Assembly: GCF_004745485.1 (NCBI RefSeq)
Contig: NZ_RHFG01000027.1
Span: 1-54,730 of the forward strand
Origin: Brevibacterium sp. S22
Lineage (GTDB): Bacteria > Actinomycetota > Actinomycetes > Actinomycetales > Brevibacteriaceae
Length of the DNA stretch: 54,730 nucleotides
Reading direction: 5' to 3'
Shown here: positions 6,578-16,155 of the stretch, one piece after another
How the letters are laid out: the number at the start of each line of letters is the position of its first letter
How positions within the stretch are numbered: position 1 is the first letter of the stretch
Made by a program: the position numbers and the translations under genes
The notes under the pieces: model-generated
Databases searched by the model: none
What the model was told of the DNA's origin: nothing
The model's input: only the letters and a program-made list of their open reading frames with translations

Positions 6578-7951
6578 TCAGGCCTTGGCAGGCTCCTTCT
6601 TGGGAGCCGGCTTCGAGTTGGCGGCTTCGACGAAGTTCTTGCGCGGAACATCGAGATCGGCCAGCGGCATGGCATCGCGGCCGAGGACGGCGCTGACGAA
6701 CCAGTTGCCGAAGACCCTCACCTTGCGGTCCATGGTCGGGATCGCGTAGCCGTGGTAGGCGCGGTGCATGAGCCAGGCGAGGAGGCCGCGGGCTTCGAAG
6801 TCGCCCATCTGCGAAACGCCCTTGTACAGACCCAGACCGGCAACCGTACCGATGGTCTTGTGGAAGTACTGCTTGAACTCGGTCTCTCCGCGCAGTGCGG
6901 CGAGCACGTTGGCGGCCAGCACCGGAGCCTGACGCACAGCATGCTGAGCGTTGGGCACGCAGAAGCCTGCCACTCCGCCGCCGGACAGGTCGGGCACAGC
7001 GGCGTTGTCGCCAGCGGCCCAAGCGCCCTCGACGACTCCGTCATCGCCCTCGACCCGCAGGTCGGCGCGCACGGTGACGTTGCCGCGCTCGTTGATCGGC
7101 AGGTCGGAGTCGATGAGCATCGGGTTGGCCTTGACACCGGCGGACCACACGATCGTGTCAGCGTCGAACTCTTCGCCGTTCGAGAGCTTGACGTGCTTGT
7201 CGGTGCAGTCCTGGAGGAACGTCTCGAGGTAGACGTCGATTCCGCGTTCGCGCATGTGCTCAACGACCCAGCGGGCCTGAGCCTCGCCGACCTCGGGCAT
7301 GACGCGGCCGAGGGCCTCGACGAGGACGAAGCGCACATCGGCTTCGGTCAGCGTCTCGTACTGGGCAACGGCCGAGCGGACCATGTCCTCGAGTTCGGTG
7401 AGCAGCTCGATGCCGGCGAATCCGCCGCCGACGAACACGAAGGTCAGGGCCTTGCGACGCTCTTCGTCGTCTTCCATCAGTGCGGCATCGGCCAGGCGGG
7501 AGAGAAGGTGGTCGCGCAGGGCGACGGCCTCTTCGATGCGCTTGAGCGCGATCGCGTTCTCCTTCAGGCCCGGGATCGGCAGCGCACGCGCGACCGAGCC
7601 GGAGGCGAGGACGATGTGGTCGTAGTCGAGCTCGAACGCTTCATCGTTCTCAGGTTCGATGGTGGCGAACTTCTCGGCGTGGTTGATCGAGGTGACCTTC
7701 GCGGTGATGACTTCGGCGCCCGGCAGGTTGCGGCGCAACGGCACCACAGCGTGACGGGGCTCGATCGAACCGGCTGCCACCTCGGGGAGGAACGGCAGGT
7801 AGGTCATGTACGGGTTGGGGTCGACCACGGTGACGGTGGCTTCACCCCGGCCGAGGTTCTTCAGCAGATTCTGGGCGGTGAGCAGGCCGACCGAGCCGCC
7901 ACCGACGACGAGGATTCGTGGACGCAGTTTTGAGTTTCTGATGAGTGCCAT
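6578..7951 (-). CDS. ndh: Type II NADH:quinone dehydrogenase
   Basis: A single-subunit flavoprotein that passes electrons from NADH to the quinone pool at the inner face of the membrane without pumping protons. The 457 residues contain two dinucleotide folds: the FAD site LVVGGGSVGLLTAQ (about residues 14–28) and the NADH site FVFVGGGFAGIE (about 167–178). The AAGDNAAVPD block binds FAD, and VPNAQHAVRQ is typical of NDH-2. The C-terminal part (LAWLMHRAYHGYAIPTM) resembles the membrane-associating helices. The tail is lysine- and alanine-rich. It is a single-gene unit with its own terminator. Confidence 0.93.
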   Translation of the reverse strand: MALIRNSKLRPRILVVGGGSVGLLTAQNLLKNLGRGEATVTVVDPNPYMTYLPFLPEVAAGSIEPRHAVVPLRRNLPGAEVITAKVTSINHAEKFATIEPENDEAFELDYDHIVLASGSVARALPIPGLKENAIALKRIEEAVALRDHLLSRLADAALMEDDEERRKALTFVFVGGGFAGIELLTELEDMVRSAVAQYETLTEADVRFVLVEALGRVMPEVGEAQARWVVEHMRERGIDVYLETFLQDCTDKHVKLSNGEEFDADTIVWSAGVKANPMLIDSDLPINERGNVTVRADLRVEGDDGVVEGAWAAGDNAAVPDLSGGGVAGFCVPNAQHAVRQAPVLAANVLAALRGETEFKQYFHKTIGTVAGLGLYKGVSQMGDFEARGLLAWLMHRAYHGYAIPTMDRKVRVFGNWFVSAVLGRDAMPLADLDVPRKNFVEAANSKPAPKKEPAKA

Positions 7952-8012
7952 AATCCCATGCTAGACCCTTGTGAAAACTTTCACTAATTGTTTCTCCCAT
8001 GGACTCGAACGC

Positions 8013-8034
8013 CCCAGATCAGAGCTGATCTGGG
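8013..8034 (-). terminator. Hairpin downstream of the mycosin-like gene
   Basis: CCCAGATCAG and CTGATCTGGG form a 10-bp perfect stem with an AG loop, 8 bases beyond the protease stop codon. No T-tract is obvious. Confidence 0.65.
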
Positions 8035-8042
8035 AGCCGGAT

Positions 8043-9287
8043 TCAGCGTCGACGACGGGCGAAGGAGACGGTCGCGGTGACCATGAGGATCAGAGCGATC
8101 AGTGCACCAGCACCGAGGACGGCGAAGCCGAATGTCGGTCTCGACTGCGTGGCAGCGATATCGGTCGGCGCGAGAGACTTCGGGCTCTCGGTCTCATCCG
8201 GGGCAGCTGTTTCCGTCTCCTTCGCCTTCGCATCCCCGCGGCGGTGCATCTTCACCCAATTCGTCAGCTCATCCTCGGCGGATGACACGTCCTTGGGAGT
8301 TTTCGCCTTGACGGCGGCCTGCGGGTCGACGCGACCCCAACCGACGAGCGGGTCAGGCTTGCCCTTCTTGCTCACACCTTTGTGGCCGTCCACCGGCTTG
8401 GCACTCGACTGCAGCTTGGCTCGGACCTCATCGGCGCTGAGCTTCGGATTCTCGGCACGGATGAGCGCTGCGACACCGGACACGACCGGTGAGGCGAAGG
8501 AGCACCCCTGACCTTCGGCGTAGCCGCCGCTGTAGTACGGAATGGGAATGTCCTTGGCCGGGCCCATGAGATCGACGGCGGTGCCGGGTGCAGTGGAGTC
8601 CTCGAGGACCTTGCCGTTCTTGTCGAGTCCGCCCACTCCGACGACGCCGGGCACTGTCGACGGCGACCACGCCTGGGTCGCCCCTTGGGAGGCATTTCCG
8701 ACGCAAGCGACGATGAGCACGTCCTTCTTGTAAGCGTAGGCGAAGGATTCGTCCCAGCTCTCCGGCCAGCCCGGGTCATCCCAGCCCAAGGACATATTGA
8801 TGACTTCTGCCCCGGAGTCGACGGCCCAGCGGATGGCCTTATCGGCCTGGTCGCGGGTCGATCCGGACTCCTTCGGACGGTCAGGGCCGAGCCACATCGA
8901 TGCCGACAGGATCTCCGCGTCCGGGGCGACTCCGATCGGGCCTGCGCCGGTTCCTCGACCGGCGATGACTCCGGCCACAGCGGTTCCGTGGTGGATCGTG
9001 GTCTTCCCGCCGATCGGGGTCTTTCCGTCTTTGCCCAGCCCGCTGAAGTCCTTGGACTTCTTCACCACGCCCTTGAGATCTTCATGGTCGGTGTTGACGC
9101 CGGAGTCGATGACTGCCACCTTGACGCCCTTGCCCGTGGATTTCTTCCAGACCTTGTCGATTCCGTAGTCCTTGATGAACCACTGGCCGGGTCCGGCCTT
9201 CGGAGCCGCGATGACTGGTTGTGTGGTGCCGACGAGCAGACCGAGGACGACAGTCGTGACAGCGAGGAGGCGGGCGGCGGCTCTCAC
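8043..9287 (-). CDS. Mycosin-like S8 serine protease, membrane anchored
   Basis: A subtilisin-family protease of 414 residues. A signal peptide covers about residues 1–28 (ending VIAAP). The triad is visible: D61 in AVIDSG, H100 in HHGTAVAG and S263 in GCSFASP, with N198 as oxyanion residue. A C-terminal membrane helix (FAVLGAGALIALILMVTATV) is followed by RRRR, the architecture of MycP mycosins of type VII secretion. No ESX genes are nearby, so the partner is unknown. The site has Cys before the catalytic Ser where Thr is common. The GTG start overlaps the ppx stop (GTGA), so the two are translationally coupled. Confidence 0.88.
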   Translation of the reverse strand: MRAAARLLAVTTVVLGLLVGTTQPVIAAPKAGPGQWFIKDYGIDKVWKKSTGKGVKVAVIDSGVNTDHEDLKGVVKKSKDFSGLGKDGKTPIGGKTTIHHGTAVAGVIAGRGTGAGPIGVAPDAEILSASMWLGPDRPKESGSTRDQADKAIRWAVDSGAEVINMSLGWDDPGWPESWDESFAYAYKKDVLIVACVGNASQGATQAWSPSTVPGVVGVGGLDKNGKVLEDSTAPGTAVDLMGPAKDIPIPYYSGGYAEGQGCSFASPVVSGVAALIRAENPKLSADEVRAKLQSSAKPVDGHKGVSKKGKPDPLVGWGRVDPQAAVKAKTPKDVSSAEDELTNWVKMHRRGDAKAKETETAAPDETESPKSLAPTDIAATQSRPTFGFAVLGAGALIALILMVTATVSFARRRR

Positions 9288-10231
9288 GAGCTCGTCAGCG
9301 CAAGGTCGAGCGCGGTCCCGTCGAGGATGTCAGTTTCGGAGATCCGGATGTCGAGCGTTCCTCCAGCGGCTGCCACAGCTTGGTCGAAGCGGGCGACGAT
9401 CCGGGCGAACAGCAGCGATCCTGCGCCGATGACATCGACGCGGCCTGGATGCATATACGGCAGGTCCGTACGCGCCTGACGGTCCATGGCCAGGAGTCTG
9501 CGGGATTCGTCTGCGACATCGGCGACGCTGATATGTGCTCCGTGGATGCGCTCTCGCTGATAGCTCTCAAGCCCGAGGATGCCTGCGGTGATGGTAGTGA
9601 CGGTTCCGGCGACACCGATGAAGGTCCGCGGGACGGAGAAGTCGACGATCTGCGCAGCTTGGTCGAGCTGACCGTCGATATCGGTAAGCGCTGCCTGGAT
9701 CTGGTCTTCGCTGGGAGTCTCGACCGGCATATGGCGTTCGGTCAGACGCACCGAGCCGATGTCCATGCTCACTGCGGCTTCGACATCGTCCTGGCCGAGG
9801 ACGAGTTCGGTCGATCCGCCGCCGAGGTCCATGACGACGAAGGGGCCGTCTGCAGCACCGAGATCGGCAGTGGCGCCGAGGAAAGAGAGTCGGGCCTCTT
9901 CCTCCCCGGCGATCACGTCGGGGACGACGCCGAGGATCGAGAAGATCCCGGCGAAGAACTCATCACGGTTCTTCACGTCGCGGCTGGCCGAGGTCGCGAC
10001 GAATCGCAGCTTCTCGGGCTGGTATTCCGCAGCCACCTCGGCGAATTCCTTCGCCACGTCAAAGGTGCGCTCGAGTGCCTCCGGGGCGAACTCGCCGGTG
10101 GCATCGACACCCTGGCCGAGTCGGACGATCCGGGTTTCGCGGCGCAGGTCCGTGAGGGTACCGTCGGCGTCGACATCGGCGATGAGCAGGCGCAGGGAGT
10201 TCGTCCCGCAGTCGAAGGCAGCAACACGCAT
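9284..10231 (-). CDS. Exopolyphosphatase / pppGpp phosphohydrolase (Ppx/GppA family)
   Basis: A protein of 315 residues with the ASKHA ATPase fold: FDCGTNSLRLLIADV at the start, VIAGEEEARLSF, and VVMDLGGGSTELVLG for the second phosphate loop. The short form without the C-terminal HD domain is the usual actinobacterial type. It hydrolyses polyphosphate or the pentaphosphate alarmone; which one cannot be told from sequence. It follows DUF501 by 8 bases and overlaps the protease downstream, forming an operon-like run with ftsB and DUF501, a conserved actinobacterial order. Confidence 0.9.
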   Translation of the reverse strand: MRVAAFDCGTNSLRLLIADVDADGTLTDLRRETRIVRLGQGVDATGEFAPEALERTFDVAKEFAEVAAEYQPEKLRFVATSASRDVKNRDEFFAGIFSILGVVPDVIAGEEEARLSFLGATADLGAADGPFVVMDLGGGSTELVLGQDDVEAAVSMDIGSVRLTERHMPVETPSEDQIQAALTDIDGQLDQAAQIVDFSVPRTFIGVAGTVTTITAGILGLESYQRERIHGAHISVADVADESRRLLAMDRQARTDLPYMHPGRVDVIGAGSLLFARIVARFDQAVAAAGGTLDIRISETDILDGTALDLALTSS

Positions 10232-10239
10232 GGCAGGTC

Positions 10240-10764
10240 CTAGTCGGTCGATTCGGTGGTGGCAGCCTCAGCCAGAGGCGGCACATCGGTCATGAACGAC
10301 AGTGCACGGTCGCCGATCGGATTGATGCCGAGTCCGGCGGACAGTGAATGGCCGACGAGCGCGTGGAGACATTTGACCCGGGTCGGCATCCCGCCGGCGG
10401 AGTAGTCCTTGATCTCTACGACCTCGGCCAGGCCCGCTGCAGAGCCGATCTCTGAACGGACGTCGAGGTAGGCCCGGTGGGCGGCAGCATAGGCGACGGC
10501 GAGTTCTTCGTCCTCACCGATCTCGGCGGTCCATTCGGCCATGATCCCCGATGCTTCCAAGCGTGAGCATTCAGCCACGTAGGCGGGGTGAGTGAGGTAG
10601 AAGGTCGTCGGGAACGGCGTACCGTCCTCGAGGCGCGGAGCCGTGGCGACGACGAGGGGTTCGCCGGAGGTGCTGCGGGCGGCGATGCCGACGACGCCTC
10701 GGGGAATGCGTCCGAGTTGGTCTTGGAGGACAGCGAAATCCGCCTCGGTGCACTCTGTGATCAT
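10240..10764 (-). CDS. DUF501 family protein
   Basis: A protein of 174 residues with the family features GRIPRGVVGIAARS near the N-terminus, PTTFYLTHP, and PTRVKCLHALVGHSLSAG. The function of the family is not known. It is almost always found between the septum protein FtsB/DivIC and ppx in Actinobacteria, as here. The ATG at 10764 overlaps the ftsB stop by one base, so the two are co-translated. The conserved CLHAL cysteine and histidine could bind a metal or be catalytic (inference). Confidence 0.85.
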   Translation of the reverse strand: MITECTEADFAVLQDQLGRIPRGVVGIAARSTSGEPLVVATAPRLEDGTPFPTTFYLTHPAYVAECSRLEASGIMAEWTAEIGEDEELAVAYAAAHRAYLDVRSEIGSAAGLAEVVEIKDYSAGGMPTRVKCLHALVGHSLSAGLGINPIGDRALSFMTDVPPLAEAATTESTD

Positions 10765-11258
10765 CAGTTCTTCTCCACGGTGTTTCCAGTCTCCTGAATG
10801 GACTCCAGCAACTCAAGGTACCAGGCCTGCTTGCGAACCGGCCGTTCGGACTCGGATTCGTCGTCCACGGCCTCTTGGTTAGTGACGATGACCGCGTTCT
10901 TGCCCTTTTCCACGTAGTACTGGTCCGCGCGGGCCTTGCGCTTGATGTAGTCGGGGTCTTTGAGGTTCTCGTTCTTCTCTTCGAGGCTCTTGACCTCAGC
11001 TTTCGTCGTCTCGATCTCGTCGTTGAGGGCGGCGATCTGCTGGGCCTGTTTGAGCGCGGAGTTCAGGGGTGAGAGGAATGCGAAGAGGACGATGGCGATG
11101 ACGAGGAGGAACAGGCCCGTGCGCCAGGACATGCGTCGGCCCCGCGCCTCGGCGTCCACATCGGCGTCGGCTTCGATAACCGGTTTCGGGCGTCGGCGAG
11201 GGGTGGCCTTGCCAGGAGCCGATTTCGGTGCACTTCTTCTGGGCTTGCTCGGGACCAT
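10764..11258 (-). CDS. ftsB: Septum formation initiator FtsB/DivIC
   Basis: A bitopic division protein of 164 residues that links FtsQ and FtsL in the divisome. A basic cytosolic N-terminus (KPRRSAPKSAPGKATPRRRP) leads to a membrane helix (TGLFLLVIAIVLFAFLSPL). A coiled coil follows (QIAALNDEIETTKAEVKSLE) and then the family block DPDYIKRKARADQYYVEKG. I chose ATG 11258 because AGGAAAG sits just upstream; the longer frame to 11327 has no such site. It lies upstream of DUF501 and ppx. The usual eno neighbour is displaced about 2 kb by the AbiEi-like gene and spacer. Confidence 0.9.
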   Translation of the reverse strand: MVPSKPRRSAPKSAPGKATPRRRPKPVIEADADVDAEARGRRMSWRTGLFLLVIAIVLFAFLSPLNSALKQAQQIAALNDEIETTKAEVKSLEEKNENLKDPDYIKRKARADQYYVEKGKNAVIVTNQEAVDDESESERPVRKQAWYLELLESIQETGNTVEKN

Positions 11259-11672
11259 GCTTCTTTCCTCTGCGACTGGGGATTGGGGAAGAGTGTCGCA
11301 ACACCTCCAAGTGTGCCGTGTCGGCATTCTCAGCGCGAGGATTTCGAACCCGTGGCGTGTTCGATTCCCGCGTCTCCTCCGTCACGTCGGCCTCCGCCAC
11401 TTCTTCCGCAGTGCATCACTCACCTCAACCGCCTCTCCCTACCCGAAGTCGCTTCTCCTACACCTGCTGAAGCATCCCTCACCCTTTGCGGCAATCCACC
11501 CCGCTCCTCCAGGGCGTTGTGCAGCCACCGGTGATTCATGGCCCCTGAAGCCTCCCCAATTGCTCCCGATTCGCGGCCTGTTACACGCTCGAACCAGTAT
11601 CTATCCACAGACTTATCCACATTCTTACTGAGGTCTATTGCGGTTTATATGTTTTTAGTGCATTTTGAGTTC
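11259..11672. other. Intergenic spacer between ftsB and the AbiEi-like gene
   Basis: I see no convincing gene in these 414 bases. The left two thirds is pyrimidine-rich on the plus strand. The right part becomes AT-richer, holds two DnaA-box-like 9-mers, and should carry the promoter of the gene at 11673. Confidence 0.5.
11601..11621 (+). promoter_or_regulatory. Pair of DnaA-box-like sequences
   Basis: TTATCCACA at 11613–11621 matches the consensus DnaA box exactly. CTATCCACA at 11601–11609, same orientation and 12 bases upstream, differs at one position. They sit in the AT-richer part of the spacer, about 50 bases before the AbiEi-like start. Two such sites close together are suggestive, but binding is untested. 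Confidence 0.4.
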
Positions 11673-12680
11673 ATGTATAAACTTTTGAGCACCGAAGACA
11701 TCGTCCGCCTCGGATTCAATCACGGCGACATCCGACGCGCCCGCAAATGCTGTCTGCGTCGGCTGTCGCGGGGAACATACCTCGTCCGACGAGTCTGCGA
11801 GCAGGACTTCCATCGTCCGCTGTGGGCGAGCATCGACGAGCAGATCCACCAAGTCTTCATCGAACACGGAGACATCCGGGACGAGATCAACGACCTCAAT
11901 GCCTCGGTGATGGCTCATTTCGCCCAACGTTCTGATCAGAGAACAGACGTTGCGAAGACGAGCCCACCGGCGGAGGTCTTCTCGCACATCTCCGCGGCCC
12001 TCATCCACAATCTGCCCATTTCCCACCCTGTCACACACCAGGTCGAGGTCGTCCGGCCAGGCACCAATCGGAAGTTCAAAAGCATCCACGTCCGCGGCAG
12101 CCTCATCCCGAAAGCGCATCGCACAACGATCGACGGCGCCGAAGTGACTACACTCGAGCGCACACTCATCGACGTCGCCCGCAGCTACAACCTCGATGTC
12201 TCCGTGCCCATGATCGATGATGCTCTGCACCGAAAGCTGACAACCACACAGAAGATCCTCGCCACCCTCGCCCAATGCTTGGAAAAGCGCAACGCCGCGA
12301 AAGTGAGGTTGGCGGTCGACCTCGCTGATTCCCGTCGCGAATCCCCCGCCGAGGCGGTCGCTGCCGTGCGATTCTACGAACACGGGATCACGGGCTTGGA
12401 ACCACAGGTCACGTTCCGCGCCGATAGCTTGAATCGCGAAATCCGCGTCGACTTCTGTCATCGCCAGGCTCGTCTCATCGTCGAGATCGACGGCATCGGC
12501 AAGCTCTATCTCGGCTCAGGTGTCCCCCGCCAAGAGCTCGAAGAGGAACGCCGCCGCGAGCAGTGGCTGCGCGACCAGGGTTGGCAAGTGATCCGGATCA
12601 GCTGGAATGAACTGTTTCAAGAGGCAAAGTTCTATGACATCCTTCGCGCCATCCGCGCCACGCAGAACGCCACCGCCTGA
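11673..12680 (+). CDS. AbiEi-like HTH protein with DUF559-type nuclease-like C-terminus
   Basis: From ATG 11673 (MYKLLSTEDIVRLGFNHGDI) the protein has 335 residues. The N-terminus looks like the winged-helix domain of AbiEi antitoxins (GDIRRARKCCLRRLSRGTYL). The middle VTTLERTLIDVARSYNLD is typical of this family. The C-terminus (IRVDFCHRQARLIVEIDG, then RREQWLRDQGWQVIRISWNEL) resembles the Vsr/DUF559 endonuclease fold, with D…EID as candidate metal ligands. No AbiEii toxin lies next to it. Such single-gene fusions are frequent in Actinobacteria, and their role is unknown. The frame is also open upstream to 11538, but that start has no clear ribosome site. Confidence 0.7.
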   Translation: MYKLLSTEDIVRLGFNHGDIRRARKCCLRRLSRGTYLVRRVCEQDFHRPLWASIDEQIHQVFIEHGDIRDEINDLNASVMAHFAQRSDQRTDVAKTSPPAEVFSHISAALIHNLPISHPVTHQVEVVRPGTNRKFKSIHVRGSLIPKAHRTTIDGAEVTTLERTLIDVARSYNLDVSVPMIDDALHRKLTTTQKILATLAQCLEKRNAAKVRLAVDLADSRRESPAEAVAAVRFYEHGITGLEPQVTFRADSLNREIRVDFCHRQARLIVEIDGIGKLYLGSGVPRQELEEERRREQWLRDQGWQVIRISWNELFQEAKFYDILRAIRATQNATA

Positions 12681-13157
12681 CCTCGCTGCAAGAATTTGCA
12701 CCGTGGTCGCACCCGAACCGCTGGCGCACACCGCACCGCAGCTGTCACACACTCTCGTTGCGTCGAGGACACCGCCGCAAGTGGCACGAATTTCGGAGCT
12801 TCATCCCGCCCCGTTGCCGGCAACTCATACAGTTACTCGGCCATCCCCCACCGGCAGCGACTCGTCAGAGGGGCGCACCGGTGCCATATGCGAGGAACAC
12901 GCGGGTGAACCGCCAATGGGCAGATTTGAGAGGACTGGTGACAGATGGTGGCGCGAAGGGCAGGTGCCGACAAGAGCAGATCGTCGAGGCAGAGGGGCTT
13001 CGCCACGAGACGGTCTGGGCCTAGCGTCGGGAGACGTCGCGGCAGGGGAGCTTAGTCACGAAAAGGGCTGGCCCTAGCGTCGGGCGAGGATGAGGCGCCA
13101 GACGACGTCGGAAGCTTCGCGGCGAGCTGAGATGGACCTAGAGGCACGAGACGACGA
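12681..13157. other. Gene-poor spacer with degenerate repeats
   Basis: There is no gene I can support here. A plus-strand open frame covers most of it but overlaps the preceding gene and looks non-protein-like. CCTAGCGTCGGG occurs at 13020–13031 and 13073–13084, with a third weaker start (CCTAGAGGC) at about 13137. This suggests a decayed tandem repeat of roughly 53–64 bases. Confidence 0.45.
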
Positions 13158-13197
13158 GGCGGGGCCGGGTGATCGATGGTGATCGCCCGGCCCCGCC
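13158..13197 (-). terminator. eno terminator
   Basis: GGCGGGGCCGGG at 13158–13169 pairs perfectly with 13186–13197 around a 16-base loop that can itself pair (GATC). It lies 30 bases beyond the enolase stop codon. Confidence 0.8.
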
Positions 13198-13227
13198 CCG
13201 GTGAGCTCAGTGTCTGCCGACGTTCAT

Positions 13228-14562
<1,335 letters not shown>

Positions 14563-14590
14563 TTAATGCACCGCAGGGCCGGGCTCACCC

Positions 14591-15415
14591 TCAGTCCGAG
14601 GCGGATTCGAGCAGGCATTCGCGCAGGCGCTGCGGTGTGGCAGGGTCCATCCCGTGCGCGAGCAGATAGGCTTCCACTCCCCCGGCCTGCTCTCCCTCCT
14701 TCGCCGAGGCGGCCCCGTGCTCGGTGTCGATCCGGTCGAGGACCTTGTGCATGAGTTCGGGAGGAGCGGCGGTAGCGGTCTCGGCGAGGTTGCCGGAGAT
14801 CCCGGCGTCGGAGAAGTTCCGGGTGATCGCTTCGAGGAATCCCCCGGACAGGTGGGTGGAGGTGATCGCATATTCGTCGACGATCTCCTGCCGTCCCACA
14901 CCGAGGAGGTCGAGCAGGAACGCTCCGATCACACCGGTGCGGTCTTTCCCGGCAGAGCAGTGGAAGACCACTCCGTCGGTGCAGTGTTCGGCGATCAAGT
15001 CGACGGCCGCGGCGAGCCGGTGACCGAAGTGAGTGATCATGAGTTCGTAGATGCGGCCGAGGCTCCGGTCGCTGAGGTCCATTCCGCTCGCCTCGGCTGC
15101 GGCTTTCATCTCTTCGCGACTCATCGGTCGGCTGGGGAAGAAGTGGTCACCGAAGACCGGCAGCTCGATCTGGCGGACGTCGAGGCCATCGAGCGCATCG
15201 GGCAGCTTCGCCCGTTCGCCGATATCGCGCAGATCGATGACGATCCCGATGCCGAGTTCGCCGATGGCGGTGCGCGCCCGATCGCTCAGCTGGGCCAGAC
15301 CGTCGGCGCGGAACACCTTCCCGGATCGCACTCGGCGGTCCCCCGCCTCGGTGACGGGTCCGCCGAGGTCACGGAAGTTGAAGGTGCCTTCGATCTCGAG
15401 CCGCTCCAGACTCAT
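14591..15415 (-). CDS. Tyrosine-specific protein phosphatase (PtpB-like)
   Basis: A 274-residue phosphatase with the P-loop HCSAGKDRTGV (catalytic C153, R159), the form typical of the actinobacterial PtpB/DSP_DspA group that acts on phosphotyrosine and, in some members, on phosphoinositides. The N-terminal FNFRDLGG block is also characteristic. Cytosolic. The ATG at 15415 overlaps the mazG stop by 4 bases (ATGA), so the two are co-translated. Confidence 0.88.
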   Translation of the reverse strand: MSLERLEIEGTFNFRDLGGPVTEAGDRRVRSGKVFRADGLAQLSDRARTAIGELGIGIVIDLRDIGERAKLPDALDGLDVRQIELPVFGDHFFPSRPMSREEMKAAAEASGMDLSDRSLGRIYELMITHFGHRLAAAVDLIAEHCTDGVVFHCSAGKDRTGVIGAFLLDLLGVGRQEIVDEYAITSTHLSGGFLEAITRNFSDAGISGNLAETATAAPPELMHKVLDRIDTEHGAASAKEGEQAGGVEAYLLAHGMDPATPQRLRECLLESASD

Positions 15416-15918
15416 CCTGTTCTGTCCTCTCCTCGCAGCGTGGTCTTCTCCTCTGCTTTGATCCGGTGGTATTCGCGTTCGACGTCTTCCAGCGACGCCA
15501 TCTCATCCCCGGAATCGTCGGTGAAGGCCAAGGGGTGACGTCGGATGAGCTTGGCTTCCAGACCCTCGATGACGGCGCCGAGGCTGTGGCCGTATGCGTG
15601 CCCGCTGCTCTCATCGAGCAGGGCGGAGTGGAAGAGCACTTGGTAGAACACATCGCCGAGTTCTTCGACGACGCCCGCCCGGAGCTCTGCGGTGGGTTTC
15701 GCGGTGAAGTCTTCGAGAGCGTCGATGAGTTCGTCGGTCTCCTCCAGAGCGTACTTCTCAAGGCTCTGGTGATCCTGACGGCTCGACCAAGGGCAGCGTC
15801 GCCGCAAGGTCGCCATGGCTTCGATCACCGGCTGAAGTCGAGGTTCGACCTGGTCTGCTCCGGATTCCACCGCACTCTGCTCGTCACGTTCACCCACGAA
15901 AGATCCTCCTGTCGGCAT
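15412..15918 (-). CDS. mazG: MazG-family nucleoside triphosphate pyrophosphohydrolase
   Basis: All-alpha NTP pyrophosphatase, here 168 residues in the short single-domain actinobacterial form. The signature is clear: CPWSSRQDHQSLEKYALEET followed by ELRAGVVEELGDVFYQVLFH, with the EExxE and ExxD metal ligands present. The usual CPWD is CPWS here. It would clean up non-canonical or excess nucleotides. I took ATG 15918; an in-frame TTG lies 18 bases upstream. The start lies just after the csbD terminator hairpin, whose 3' arm supplies the G-rich ribosome-binding region. Confidence 0.88.
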   Translation of the reverse strand: MPTGGSFVGERDEQSAVESGADQVEPRLQPVIEAMATLRRRCPWSSRQDHQSLEKYALEETDELIDALEDFTAKPTAELRAGVVEELGDVFYQVLFHSALLDESSGHAYGHSLGAVIEGLEAKLIRRHPLAFTDDSGDEMASLEDVEREYHRIKAEEKTTLRGEDRTG

Positions 15919-15924
15919 GAAAGA

Positions 15925-15948
15925 CCCCCACCGCAACAGCGGTGAGGG
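15925..15948 (-). terminator. Hairpin between csbD and mazG
   Basis: On the minus strand CCCTCACCGC-TGTT-GCGGTGGGGG forms a 10-bp stem with one wobble pair. It lies 12 bases after the csbD stop and 7 bases before the mazG ATG. Confidence 0.6.
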
Positions 15949-15960
15949 CCGATCAGTCGG

Positions 15961-16155
15961 TCACTTCGAGAATTTGTCCTTGACCGATTCACCGAGATCC
16001 TTGACCGATTCGCCGACGTCCTTGGCCTTGGACTTGAGCTGGTCGGTTGCGCCTTCGGCCTTGAGCTCGTCGTCACCGGTCACATCGCCGATTGTCTCCT
16101 TGGCACGACCGCCGAGATCTTCGGCCTTGTTCTCGAACTTGTCATCAACACCCAT
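15961..16155 (-). CDS. CsbD-family stress protein
   Basis: A small hydrophilic protein of 64 residues (MGVDDKFENKAEDLGGRAKE, then DDELKAEGATDQLKSKAKD). The KAEDLGGRAKE and D.ELKAEG blocks identify the CsbD family, in Bacillus a sigma-B general stress protein of unknown mechanism. The C-terminal repeat VGESVKDLGESVKDKF is an amphipathic helix duplication. AAGGAGAA lies just before the ATG. A hairpin follows the stop. Confidence 0.88.
   Translation of the reverse strand: MGVDDKFENKAEDLGGRAKETIGDVTGDDELKAEGATDQLKSKAKDVGESVKDLGESVKDKFSK

Noticed and set aside
5697..7022. Extension of the HxlR gene upstream to give 571 residues
   Set aside because: Only the last 129 residues match HxlR. The rest would be antisense to the NAD(P)-binding gene and run into ndh.
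11330..11385. tRNA-like T-loop sequence (GTTCGATTCCCG) in the ftsB upstream spacer
   Set aside because: I tried to fold it in both directions; no matching acceptor stem, D-arm or anticodon arm is present, so it is a chance similarity.
12607..13077. 156-residue plus-strand frame after the AbiEi-like gene
   Set aside because: It overlaps the preceding gene, has no ribosome-binding site, and its translation is compositionally odd and unlike a protein.
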